Assembly: GCA_000469685.2 (NCBI GenBank)
Contig: LS997564.1
Location: forward strand, 12,068,091 to 12,132,090
Direction of reading: 5' to 3'
DNA length: 64,000 bases
From: Haemonchus contortus
Lineage: Eukaryota; Nematoda; Chromadorea; Rhabditida; Trichostrongylidae
Part shown: positions 23,782-36,200 of the stretch, piece by piece
Layout: every line of letters begins with the position of its first letter
Numbering within the stretch: position 1 is the stretch's first letter
The notes under the pieces: model-generated
Seen by the model: only the letters and a program-made list of their open reading frames with translations
Databases searched by the model: none
Told to the model about the DNA's origin: nothing
Position numbers and translations under genes: made by a program

Positions 23782-24261
23782 GGTTTCTACCATAACAAAC
23801 CTGTACGGCAAAACAGCATAAAACATTGCATCAGGTCATCCCATTCGCAATGGGATAATTTCAGCTGCACGAATTGAATGCTTTAATATGGTGGATTCAG
23901 ATTTAGCATCGGTTTGAGCTTGATTTTAATCTTGGCTACAGTTTGAAGGGACTGGACCCATTTTGGTAGTTGTTTTTCAAGGTCAAAATAAAAGTGGCAA
24001 AGGAGCAAGTCAAGGTGCAAAGCTTTATGAGATCAGGCAAGACAACAGTGTAACAGACAATAGAACTACACAGTAATACGTCCCATAAAGTCATAACGTA
24101 GATTTCCAGGTATGATCAGTGATGTATTTGAATGACAAATGGGAAACTCTGAGCCCATGCTGAAGATTCCTCACTGAACACTTCACTGCTCCACCCCTTG
24201 CTTCTACGGATAGAACCCATACCACTGTTTGGTCAGCATGACAATACACTCGTTTTTGTTT

Positions 24262-27200
24262 CTACCTGTCTACTGTCTTCTCCTTTACCTTCACAGTTGT
24301 CACCTCAATTGAAACCCTGCTGTTTCGGTGTCTTTGTTTTATTGTGAGAAGACCAGATATTGACCATTTGATTATGAAACCGATAAGTACAGGAAACCAT
24401 ATGAATACCGCGTATATCACCTGCAAATAGTCCATCAAATATTTCAACTGGACTATCAAAAACGAAATTTCGGCAAAATGGTTATTATAATAATACCAAA
24501 AATTAATAGTTAACCAAGTTGCGAGGCTAGTATAGCTGTAAATTCAACGGAATCGCAAGGGAACCTCAGTGGCTATCGATTATCTTTTTTTGGAGAAGTC
24601 GATTCGAGAGGTGTTGTGCTAACTCTAAACATCAGTTACCTGCAAACCCTAAATAAGTTCATCTAGAGAATACATACTAGGCATACGACTTTCAGGACTC
24701 AATCGATCAACAGAACCATAGTTCTGGAGCGAAACTGAGTAAAAAAGTGCATGGAGACTATTTTCTCCTTCTTTAAAGACCTACGACAATGAACAGACGT
24801 CAGAAAGAAGTCTTGAAGTATTGCAAACTCCCGGCTCTACACTCATGAGTTCGTCGAACTTCTGTTCCGATGGAATTTTTTGAAGTGGGAATAATGTCGC
24901 CTGAATTTTTAGTAGTCGAGTTGATCCTCTGAAACTGGAATCTGAAGGCGCGCTTCACTTGTAGTAGATACGTTCTCGGCATAAGGTAAAAATGCGTGTA
25001 TTAGGAAATTCATAGAAGGTTTTCAGAATGGAGTTCTACAGATACGACAGCGTGAAAATTTGGGCTCGATTGGACTCCAATTCAGATAGCATAAAAGAAA
25101 AACTGGTGCTTCTACTAATTGGAATTTGAGAATTGAAAAAAATTCTAACTGACCACCATGTATATTCCAATGATTTCTCCCACGGTGTTGTCGCTCAAAC
25201 GAAATAACGAAGCTATGAGAGATAAAAGTGGTCCGATGCCGACTATTACTAATGCGGTAATTTGTGCAAATATCTGAAATTTTCATTCTCATATTTACGT
25301 TCATATAGAAACTTGTTTTCTGTTTTTGCACTTTCATTATATAAGAGAATGCAAGCAATGTAAGCAACTTATGCAATGCAAGCAATTTTTTAGGCAGCAA
25401 GCAATTCTTCATAGTCCACAACAAATGCTCAAACACGTGAGGTCTTCATTCTATGCACAGTCTAAGTCGAGACGAAACGTTCACGACCATATAGTTACGT
25501 ACTACCCAAGAATTCTCCGATTCCTCCCATTTTCCAAAATTTGGCTTATGAAAGGCTTCAAATGCTTAGGCATAGCTGTGTCTGAGGGAGTAGGACAGCA
25601 ACCAAAATGCAATATCCTAACCTATATGAATTTTCCTATCTATCTGAATAGTTATGTCTTAGCTACGATTTAAGTACATTACGGCAAGGAAAAAGAGCTC
25701 TTAAAAAATTCCTTTCGAACGGTATTTGGTGATTACTTTTATCGAACTGCGGAAAACATCAGTTTGGTAATCGAAGAATTTCTTGACGAATTCATCATAC
25801 TGTAACCGACCTGTATTAGTAAGCCTTTTGACATTTTGTTTTGAGCTCTCCGAATCGTGTCCGAGTAATAGTTGACTCGGAAGTGGCGACGTAGAACAAA
25901 GTAACATATGAACACAATTACCAGAACAATAACGTAAAAGACGCTGGAGCAATAGTAGGATATATCCTGGACAAAAGCAAGTTGGATCGACATTTTTTTG
26001 AGAGAGTAAAAAATTTAGAGAAAAAACTAAATTAAAACTACATTAGACTAGAACAAAACTGGACAAGTCCAGATTATCCTAAATCTGTGTTTCCCAGGAA
26101 CGCGGAAAACCGGGATCAGTGGGGAACAGAGGGATAATATATGAAGACATTCAGTCAATCAATCATTCCGTCTGGGGAATGCACCCCACATCCAACTTCC
26201 GTTCAGAATATGATAACGTATTGAATGCGTATGGGGCTAATGCAGTGATCTACGGTGGCCTGTACAAGTCAGGGCTTTCACCCTTTCAGGCGAGTCTGGT
26301 ACCTACCAATTAACAGACCTCGGAGGGTGGAAGACTTGCTTGGCTTAGGCGAGAGTTCGGGAGTCGAAGCCGCGTGAGTGATGGTGCTTAACATATCACT
26401 TCTCCGCCTTCCCAAATACCGGAACCCTCATAACTTTCGATGGCCTCTTCAAAACAGTCTACATCAGTTCCGTCCATAAAGAGGCTTGGTGTTCCATGCT
26501 TCTTCTGACACAATACTTACGCATATCAACTATACTGGACATTCACTTGAAACGTAAGCTATTTAGCCTTCAACTGCTTCATCGTAATCCGTAACTGCAT
26601 ATATTCTATTTGTTGTGCACAGTTTTTGCTTAGCTTTTATTTCCTCGAGTTTTCCTGAGACATGTAAGCGATGCTCCGAATGCTGGATTCTTCAACTAAC
26701 TCACTCCAAAAAATGCGCTAGAAACACCAACGAGAATTGTGCCGAAGAAGGCGATTGGTAAACCGACGATGTAGAACAATCCAATCTTAGCAGGCCTAAA
26801 AAAGCTTCTTGAAGCAACATGCATTTATTTATTTATTCAAATTTATTAAATACACCTCAAGGGTGAACTCATTAATCACACAAAAAAGTTAGAAATAATT
26901 ATTTTTCAATTGATCAATTACGTATATTTATCAACGGGAAAATAACTTACTTTAAGAAAAGTAAAACTCGATGAATGTTGAATAGGGTCAGCAACATGCT
27001 TTCACCAGTTTCAACAAAAACACAAGCCGGACTCAGCACTGATGCTAGCCACGGCGGCAGCACAATAAAAGGATAGCCTGTCCGGTATTCTAACCTCAAT
27101 GTCATCCTCTGAAAAACGTTGAAAAATACTTCTCAAATCCTCTATCAAACGCTGGCGAGTTGAGAATTCGTTATACTCATGAGGTAGAGATTTCTTAAAT

Positions 27201-27896
27201 GTCATACGCAACGCTGATTGCACAAATCCTGATGGAAAAAGTTTACGGGATCTGCAATCAGGACAAGCCTTCGCCCACATTTATGCCCTTTAAAGCGCTG
27301 TCGGATCTGATTGTTCACAACAAGGGCTCAAAACAGGCTTTGTCGACGTACACACCCATTCAGAAAGAAAACCTCGCGTTGGAAACCCAAACAACTAGTC
27401 GTGACCCATGGCGACTATGGACAATTCAAGGAACGTTAGCTCAATATAGCCATCTCTTCAAAGAATTGCAACCACTGAAATCCCGTCCAAATACCCTTTC
27501 CATGCCACTTCCGTAGTCTCATACAAGCTTCTATTTCCTCTAGTTTCAGTAACCCACTGATTTCACCGGATCTGTAATTTTCTTGTTTTCTCCGAAATGA
27601 TGCTTCACATATCCTCCAACAACACTTCCGCTTTTGAATTCAAATGAGGTAGCTCACTGATCGGAGATTCAATAAAACTTAAAAGTCGACCCTACCTCAT
27701 TCAATATAAGTCTGAGTGCTGATCCAACGATAAAAACGACGCTTTGAAGAACGAGGAAGTTCTGATAATGGTTGAGAGAAGTGGCATTAAGCTTTATACG
27801 CCGTATTGTATATCCATGAATTAGGAATGAAGAAGTGCACGCTACGAGTATGTTGATGGACTGGAAAATTTCTGTAGCTGTCTCAGCTGATGTCAT
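24262..27896 (-). CDS. Seven-transmembrane chemoreceptor, M-type A
   Basis: Six exons, in transcript order: 27896-27696, 27108-26951, 26795-26705, 25966-25811, 25273-25154 and 24420-24262, giving 294 aa with phases 0, 2, 0, 0, 0. It starts MTSAETATEIFQ. TM1-2 lie in exon 1 (NFLVLQSVVFIVGSALRLI) and TM3 in exon 2, ending FNIHRVLLFL. TM4 is in exon 3 (FYIVGLPIAFFGTILVG), TM5 in exon 4 followed by a basic loop (RRHFRVN..RRAQNKMSKG), TM6 in exon 5 and TM7 in exon 6 (FIWFPVLIGFIIKWS). The tail is hydrophilic. The second donor is a canonical GTAAGT, unlike the other three M-type genes. A short RTE-like retroposon tail lies in intron 2 and an R3 repeat in intron 3. It converges on P-type 2. Confidence 0.85.
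26150..26420 (+). repeat. Dispersed repeat R3 (intron 3 of M-type A)
   Basis: Shares GTACAAGTCAG, the following GCGAGTCTGGTAC and a GGCTTAGGCG segment with 34780-35045. Further copies lie at 55150-58690 (split by a LINE), and inverted at 39120-39315, 43985-44165, 47095-47235 and 50060-50235. Confidence 0.6.
26823..26930 (-). mobile_element. Short RTE-like 3' end in intron 2 of M-type A
   Basis: On the minus strand CACCCTTGAGGTGTATTTAA runs into an (AATA)n tail at 26837-26823. Intron 2 is about 155 nt here but only 50-62 nt in M-type B, C and D, so roughly 95 nt were inserted. The right limit is approximate. Confidence 0.55.
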
Positions 27897-28739
27897 CGCT
27901 CTGAAAGGAAGGAAATTCAGCTATTCTGGATTGGTTGGAAGCAGAACATGGCCAATGGATTATTACGAAAGAGAGGATAATATTTCAAGAAGTGCCAGCA
28001 CTAATTAAGGCAAGGGTCGCATCACAGTAGGCACACAAATGTATGTTATCAAGCCTAACAACTCAAAAGCTTCTTTGAGAATGCAGGTGCTCCGATGTTC
28101 ATAAAGCTATACTCTCACATTACATGTCAATTCATAATATGGTGGTAAACAACAGTTCTGTGAATGAAACTGAAAACATGCTTTACTCAGAAGAGGTACA
28201 CCTGCTAATTGATCCTGATTCACTATGTAGGAAACTCAAACTAGAAAAAAAGCTTGGAAAAAAAGAAAAAGCAGAAAAAAAGGCACTGGGGTTCACGTAC
28301 TTCTACCACTCTCTGCTGTGCCCAAGATGACTAGGAAGTTCACATCTTCTATGTCCATGAAAGCTTACAAAGTTCATTCATAGAAGAAAGATAATGAAAA
28401 TAATAAACGATTGATCAGAATGGAATGAATTTCGGGAATAATTTATGAGTTAAGGTAAGTGATGGAATTAACATAACTACTACTGGCGAAGGTTCTTTTG
28501 TGACAAATGGCGTATCGCAAATAATACGCGATTTTATGTAATTTACTCATTAAATTCATCGATTAAGACCATTATGAGAAATTGACTTGACTGTAGCTCC
28601 CAGGGGACACACACGGCAAAACACGTACAGAAGCGCCTTTGCTGCTGGCCACGTGCGACTGTCATTCCAATAAAAGAGACGTCAGAATCCAGCCGTCCCT
28701 TCAGTCGTGTACTCTTCTGTTACAGTATAGTATATACTC

Positions 28740-29218
<479 letters not shown>

Positions 29219-29739
29219 CGACCGGAAATCCATAACTTCTGTCCCAATGGACCTTCAACGTTCGAATGGCAGGAATACGGGGAGCAGGGTGGGAACACTT
29301 ATGGTGGGTAGCAGGACCGGACTCTGACCCTTTTGGGGGCGGAATTTGTGCGAAAATTGCCAGTTTGACCCTAGGGCGGTCAAAATTTGTAGAAGTAGGG
29401 GGCAGGAAGGAAGCACTTATGATTGGTGGCAAGACCGAAAAAAACGCCTATACGATATGTTACGTCGTCATAATTTATTCAAGCCCTTTCATAGTTTCGT
29501 ACTTTCACTCAGCTAAATAGCGGATATAAACATCAAAAAAGGGAAGAGAATTCAATTTAACATGTCTCGGGATAGTGTGTTTGCCACAAGAAGGAGAAGA
29601 GCCCGGCATTAGCCGGACGATCCGACTGGTCCTTTAATATGTACTCTTTGTTATACGCTTCAGCTTTATTATGTTGATCTCTCATGATCGGTGCTTGCTC
29701 CACATTACATTACTTCTGCCCAGAGGAACAAATCCCAAT

Positions 29740-29925
29740 GGAATTGGTTCCTGAGATTTTCTCATAGGATGAATCCGAGGGCCCCTCGCATACCATATCT
29801 GACGCTATTAGGTCGGATAACGGCACAGTCAGGCCGTTATAAAAGCTCAAAAATTGTAAAATCGTGTGTATCCTAGGGCGAGTCTCATCGGCACTATGCG
29901 GCACTGAGAGGCTGCACCAATCGCA
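29740..29925 (-). repeat. Dispersed repeat R2 (inverted copy)
   Basis: Reverse complement of the 2690-2985 type: GACTCGCCCTAGGATACACA, GAGGCTGCACC and CATACCATATC-like landmarks match. Confidence 0.55.
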
Positions 29926-31953
29926 AGGGAGTCAATGAGGTGTGGTGCGATTCGCGCGTCAATATAATGTCATCGGCCGAGACGCGCTATAACATCATGC
30001 CTAACATCATAATGGGAGAAATAAGAACTGACCAACTATCACATTGCCAAAAGGAATGCGTTTTCTAGAATCCAAAAAATTCAACTTATTCATATTTCAA
30101 ATTTTTGAGAAGTGAATTGTTGACCTATGAGGAAAATCCTCAAGGGACTTCATTGTCATGGTAAAGAGATTTGCACTACTTCATGCTGAAGCCATGGATT
30201 ACTGCAAATCTTATTTGGTCCATCTCAACAGAAGGGTACTGAAGCGATGCTGCCTTCATGAAGAGCTTTAATAGAATCACGCTTGAATCTCGCGCCCCAC
30301 GGAGGCAATGTAGGGTGATCAAAAGACTTGTCACAAACTATTGTGACAGTGGAAGATCGTTCTGCGGAACTCTGGCTTGATTTAGTCAGCTCTTTGCGCA
30401 ATTGCAACAACTGAAATCTCGTCCGAATGCCCTTTCTATGTTATTTCCGTCATGGTGATCTAGCCCAACCTTCATTCTCTCTACTTTTGAGCGCCTTGTT
30501 TGTCTCGAAATTGGCTTTCTCGCTTTTTTCACTACTGGTGAACGATTTCCAACCTGTACTTCCGCTTTTTAATAAAAAGGGGCATCTCAAAGCTCTCGTG
30601 GACTGGGCCTTTGAGCCTGCCTCTCCTATAAGCATTACCGTTGTATTAATTGTTTTAATTACCTAAGTTTGAGGTAACCGATGAACGTGTTAGTGGCGTA
30701 TGTTCGCGATAGCATATACACGTATACGGTTTTATATCCATATCGGCCATCGACTACATCGGGCACGACTATCTAAAAAATAGTCCGTATACGTATTCAA
30801 GCTTGTATGGAGATAGTTTGTATGCGAAAATTACAGCCTCAAAGTTCACAGTTACAGTTACACTAATCCCTGTTAAAGTATGTGACCTCATCTCAAGTTT
30901 TTAAGCAGTTTCTCGCTCGAATCTCTTCAATTCTTTGGTTTCTGACATCTGGAGTTTCAACACCGAGTTTCCAAATAACTAGATGTCAGAGGGCTAGGTG
31001 GAAGCAACGCAGGCATAAAAGGCATGGTTGGAATAGAAAAGGAGCGCGCAGCTTGACCAACTGCTCCAAGAAGTAGCCACCGGTTTCATTGTTCTACCAG
31101 TTTTTCTGCTTCCACCACTGTTAAACTTTCAGTTTTGAGTCGATCGAGCACTGGATCGTACCATTGTTTGTCCTCAGGGCTCATTGTGTTGATTCGAAAA
31201 TTTACGAACTTCGGTTCACACGTCCTGCATCAGAATACTCCCGGTTCAAGTCAGAAGTTCAGAAGTCAGTAATTCCAGTAATGCAGAGAACTAGCAAATC
31301 GCTTGGGTAAGTCTAAGTCTGCTTCATCCGAAAAAAAATTGAAGGGGGTATAACACGATGCTAGGGAAATTCAGTGATAAGGTCCGCTACAGAGGAACAA
31401 GGTCACCGTACTTTATGCGAAACATGCTATTTCTAGGATTCTACTTGCAGTTACCGTTGATAGGGATGAATGCACAAGCGCCCAATTGTAAGAAAATTCG
31501 ACCCACGGGTGACCTCAGAATATGCGTATATTTACTCATCATACTATTGCCTATCTGTACATTTTTACTATTGCTTTTACCTCTCATCGTTGTAGATCAT
31601 CAATGTGGACTTTTCTTAGCCATCTTTCGTATCGGTTCGGAAACTTTGTTATAAGCACCAGCCATTTAGGATTGCAGGTCTTGTTGGGATGGAACCATGG
31701 AATAGGTCATGTTAGTGTTATCTCGGATGCAGTAGCACACGTGGGAGACTGCCCCATCTGTGGAAGTGGGAGCATTTGTCATCAGAATTTCCGGTGCTGT
31801 TTCCCACTTAGGAATACCAAGATTGGAATTCGCAGGTTGTTCACATCTCCCTGACATTTTAGCTCAATGACTAGCTGAAACCACTCGAATCAAAGGTCTA
31901 GGAATGCCCATCTGCACAGCATAGAAGCATGAACATAAAAAATAACCGATATT

Positions 31954-32745
31954 CAGGGCGTGATTCATGGCATTCCGTTTGAGTTTGAGAACGAATGTAG
32001 GCTGACGTTGACATTTCTAGGGTTTTTTTTTGTTAACTTATGCTTATAAGCGGAAAAATTTTCGCTAGTCAGCTATTCGCAGCACACCAATTCGTACGCA
32101 ATGACACCCATTGTGTAGCTCGTCCAAACGCCTCTTCATTTTTCAGGTCTCATTCTCTTCCAAGCTCCCTCTCGAAGATTTTTCGAGGCCTTTTTTACCT
32201 TGAAAACACCTATTCACACAGTTCCTTCGCCTTCATCGCACTATATTCCATCCTGTCATTCGTTTTTCGTCATAATCTAGATTACCCAGGATTATCGTGA
32301 ACTGTGCCTTTGTGTGTATCCCCAGATTTCACTACGACTTCACAAAACTTCTGATACTTCAACGCCCCTTTTGTTATGAAGAAGGTGGAACCCGGGAAAG
32401 ATAGCAATGAGTAAATTTTCGGGTAAAAAAAAATTCCTGTAACTGTTGTCGAGCAGCCAGGTATTTTTGTGCTACTTTCAATGGAAAGAAGCAATAAAGA
32501 ACTGGTCCATCGAATCACCTGTGAATAAGTTGATCATTTTCTGCGAAAAGATACAAAGAAGTAGGGTGTAGCCTGTAGATGCTCTTTTCAGATAGTTATG
32601 CTACTATTCTGATGTGACTTAGCTGATACGCTAACTACATATGTGGTGTATTTTTGGGTTCCTCAAACATAGTAACTCGTCCCCTGAACTATTCAGCAAC
32701 GATTCTTGTATCACGACCTTCGAATCGAAGCAAAATACCTTGGTT
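31954..32745 (+). pseudogene. P-type receptor remnant (exons 5-6), block 2
   Basis: TTCAG precedes GGCGTGATTCATGG at 31956, the start of exon 5. The sequence then jumps to intron 5 DNA, so most of exon 5 is deleted. About 290 bp ending with a GGCACAG-type element end (32250-32311) is inserted in intron 5. Exon 6 starts after TTTTCAG at 32592 (IVMLLF), but a TGA follows within seven codons and there are further shifts. Upstream DNA from about 31570 matches intron 4 of P-type 2. Exons 1-4 are absent, so this copy was born truncated. Confidence 0.8.
32250..32311. mobile_element. End of GGCACAG-type element
   Basis: CCAGGATTATCGTGAACTGTGCC matches the terminus of the 16373-16946 element together with about 40 bp of its subterminal sequence, inverted. 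No matching opposite end was found, so the element is truncated on its left. Confidence 0.6.
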
Positions 32746-33295
32746 GAATACTCATTTGTACGTTTCTCCAGGTAGCCGCTGTTTTGACATTCCAACGACC
32801 ATTGCTCAAATTTTAAATTAATCCAGAAGTTTTTATAACTTTTAGGCCATTCCATTCGTAATGAGATTGTTTCGGTTTTACGATTTGAATGCCTGAATAG
32901 GAGCGACCCAGATTTGACGTCAATTTGAGCTTTTCCTTGATCTTGGCTCAAATTCGAAAAGACTGGGCTTTTTGACGAATATTTTTTAAAGCCAAGTTAA
33001 AGTGGATAAGGAGCATCGTAAGGTATCAAAGCTTTATGAGACCACGCAAAACAACGGTACAAGGAAAACTGTAAATACATAGTAATACACAGTTTTGTGT
33101 CATGAGGTCATAGAGTGAATTTCCGCGCATGATGAGTGATATCACGATATTTGAGCGGTGCGGAGAAACTCTGAGTCAATGTCAACGATTGTAGTAGATT
33201 TCCTGGGAACTGCAGGCCCTCAGTGGACGCTTCAGTTTTAACGTACCCATTGCCTCGTAGAACTACCTCATATCACTTCGTGGTTAACCGGTTGC

Positions 33296-36200
33296 TTATC
33301 TGAGTTTGTCTCTACGTCTTGACGTTTCCCTTGCTTTCACAACTGTCACCTCATTAGAAACCCTGCTGTTTCGGTGGCTTGGTTTTATAGTGAGAAGTCC
33401 AGATATTGACCATTTGATTATGAAACCGATAAGTACAGAAAACCATAAAAATACCACATATACTACCTGCAAACTGTGTATTAAACACTTGTAGCGAAAC
33501 TATCAATAAGGAGTTTTGACATCCTTAACAAGAGTATACTGGAAAATGATATATTATGATTAAGGTTCGTGAATATGGCATAATTGAAGGGAATTGCAAT
33601 GCTAACCAATAATAATCTATGCTAATCAGATCCTGTTCAACATCTTTTTCTCAATGGAAAATAAGTTTATGTAGAAGTCTTCATGTTAGTTGAACATCAA
33701 TCACCTGCTCACAGTGATTAGGCTCATTCAAAGAGTAGTCGCCTGGCATTTGATTGTTGGCTGCCTGACCGGAAGATAGCTCTAAGCCACTCTAGGCAGA
33801 ACAAAATGCATGAAGCCTGTTTCCCCCGCATGCTCCCCTGCGTTCCAACGATAACGTTAGAACTGATTTGAAGTACAATACTTCGGAGCTCCGGATCACC
33901 ACTCCTAGCCGCTCCTAGGCTCTTTGATCTCCTGTACCCTTTTCTTTCAGAGCTTTTCGGAGTAGAGAAATGTCGTATGAAGCTTGAGCTTCTGTTAAAA
34001 GCATCTACTTTTGCAAGGGGTAAAAAAGCGTCAGCGGGGAAATCTACAGAGGGATTTAATATAGAGGTCTTTCAATTACGATATCGTAAGAATTAAGATT
34101 CAATGGGGCCCCATCTGAGATGGCACAAAAAGAACAAGAGGTACTCTCACCACGTACGAGTCCAAAGAAAATTCTACAACTGACCAACATGTATATTCCA
34201 AGGATATCAGTCGCGGTATTGTCGCTGAAATGAAATAGCGAAGCCATGAAAAATATAAGTTGTCCGATACCCATGATTGCTAATGCGATAGTTTGTACAA
34301 AAATCTGAAAGGTTCACTCTTGGAGAAATATTGGCATTAAACAATCTCTTAATAGCTCTCTAACAATCTCTTACAACAAAGTACTCGACTGCGTAGGGTC
34401 TTTGGTTCGGGTTCAATCGAAGTCGAGACAGAACATTTCACAATCACAGTCACACCAGCCATTAACGTTTTCCAATTCGTCGTATTCTTCATGAGTCTTC
34501 ACATGAAAGGGTTTACATGTATCTGGTCAACACCCTCCCAGGCTCTCACATCGCTACCGCTATTTTGAGAAATAAGAAACACAACGAATATCCAGTCGTG
34601 AAGCAATATAAGCCCAAATCATAGGAGGAGTAAAACAGCTTTCCCGTACAGCTTGTGTAGGAAAAAAGTTCTTAGACCGGCAGTGGCAGGAAGTAACATT
34701 CCTATGCGCAAAGGTTGCTTAGCTCTCAAAGGTGGGATCCCACAGTTACCCCTTTTGCCCTATTCGCCATTGAATAAAACTTGAAGAATGTATTCTGTGG
34801 AGCTAATCGATCCCGTTTTGGGATGGACCCCTCGTTCAGCTTTTATTCAGGACCGCAGTGGTGTGCTGAATGTGCGGTCAAGATGTGCAAGTCAGTGCTT
34901 TTATCCTTCCAGACGGGTCTGGTACCAAGTAAGCGACTCGAAGGGATGGAAAGCTCGGTTGGCCCAGGCGGATATCGATTCGGTATTCGAACTCGTAACC
35001 ATGCGCTTGTTATAGGGCACCACTTGCCTTGCCTCTACACCACCACCGACAGTTGATGATGAATAGTAATATCTGAGGGTTTTTTCTGAGGTTTAATGTA
35101 AGGATAGGATATGTTTTATCGAAGGATATGTTTTAGCTACGACTTAAATACGCTACTTGAAGGAGATAGTTCGGTGGCTGCTCCTTTCAAGATAAGTAAA
35201 AAATGAGTCGAAATATCGTGGGGTTTTTTGACGAAATCGATGTACTGTAACAGACCTGTATTAGTAGCCCTTTCGACATTTTGTTTTGTGCTTCCCGAAT
35301 CGCATCGGAATAGTTGTTGAGTCGGAAGTGACGTCGCAGAATAAAATAACATATGAGCACAATTGTCAGAGTAACAGCGTAGTAGGTGCAGGAAGCATAA
35401 TAGGATATATCCTGAAAGGTTGAATTGGTTTTTTCTTGAGTTTTTTTCTTCAAAAAAAAAACCGGGCAGAACCTGGGCATTTAGTTCATAGTTGTCCAGA
35501 GCATACCAGTGGTGAATAATACCATCTCACTACCTCTTATACACATGATCATCGCGAGCTTCACTACTACTTTGTATCAGCCTTCTTTCAGCCTCGTGGA
35601 TTACAGCTGGTTGAAGAGGGTATGGAGAAGCCCCAATTCTCTTCATTTCACCCATCACGTATTTATTGGACCCCTTATAGCCTGGGAAAGAATTACTCCT
35701 CCTCATGTAAAGTGTTCTTGAACTCGTTGGATGGCTTCTTTGAACAATCTACGATCCTCTCACTTCTGCACACCGCATCTCTTCGTTATCAATGGTATGC
35801 GCTTCAACCTTGTTGATACTTCGGCTTGAAAATAATCCATTCCATGAAGGCCATCTATGATCTTTGGGCACTTGATGCTTCTACATTCCTTCGACCGCAA
35901 TAGTTATGCCGACCATTTTCCCTAACCCTACCTTGGAGTCGAGGTGTTTCTACAATGTGAAACAGACGTTGGACCAGTTTGTTCTTTCCTTTCCATAGAT
36001 GTACACTATCGTGACGCCCACGACTTCTTCCACGCGAAAGCTCTCATTACAGCGTACGCGCATTATTCGACGCGCAGTGCCCTTTCCATCATTCAAGCTG
36101 TGCGGCGCTCGCAACTCGCATGCCACGTGGCATTGGGCGCCGTGGCGTGAAGTGTGCACACAACACCCTTCAATCTTCTTGCCGTGTCAGTCATATCGCT

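Larger units (their letters stand above)
22637..23830. mobile_element. Palindromic Penelope-like insertion
   Basis: Two 5'-truncated Penelope-like copies lie head to head with their 3' ends outward (palindrome 22673-23828, arms of about 555 bp, loop about 23229-23269). Each arm encodes the GIY-YIG C-terminus with KCKILAYENEIGARKILEAL and NNRNECIAITGEF. The left copy reads on the minus strand (23277-22981), the right on the plus strand (to 23517). A 13-bp flank TCAGGTCATTCCA (22624-22636) is repeated with one change at 23831-23843, which fits a target-site duplication. The same spacer in the other receptor pairs lacks this insertion. Confidence 0.82.
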
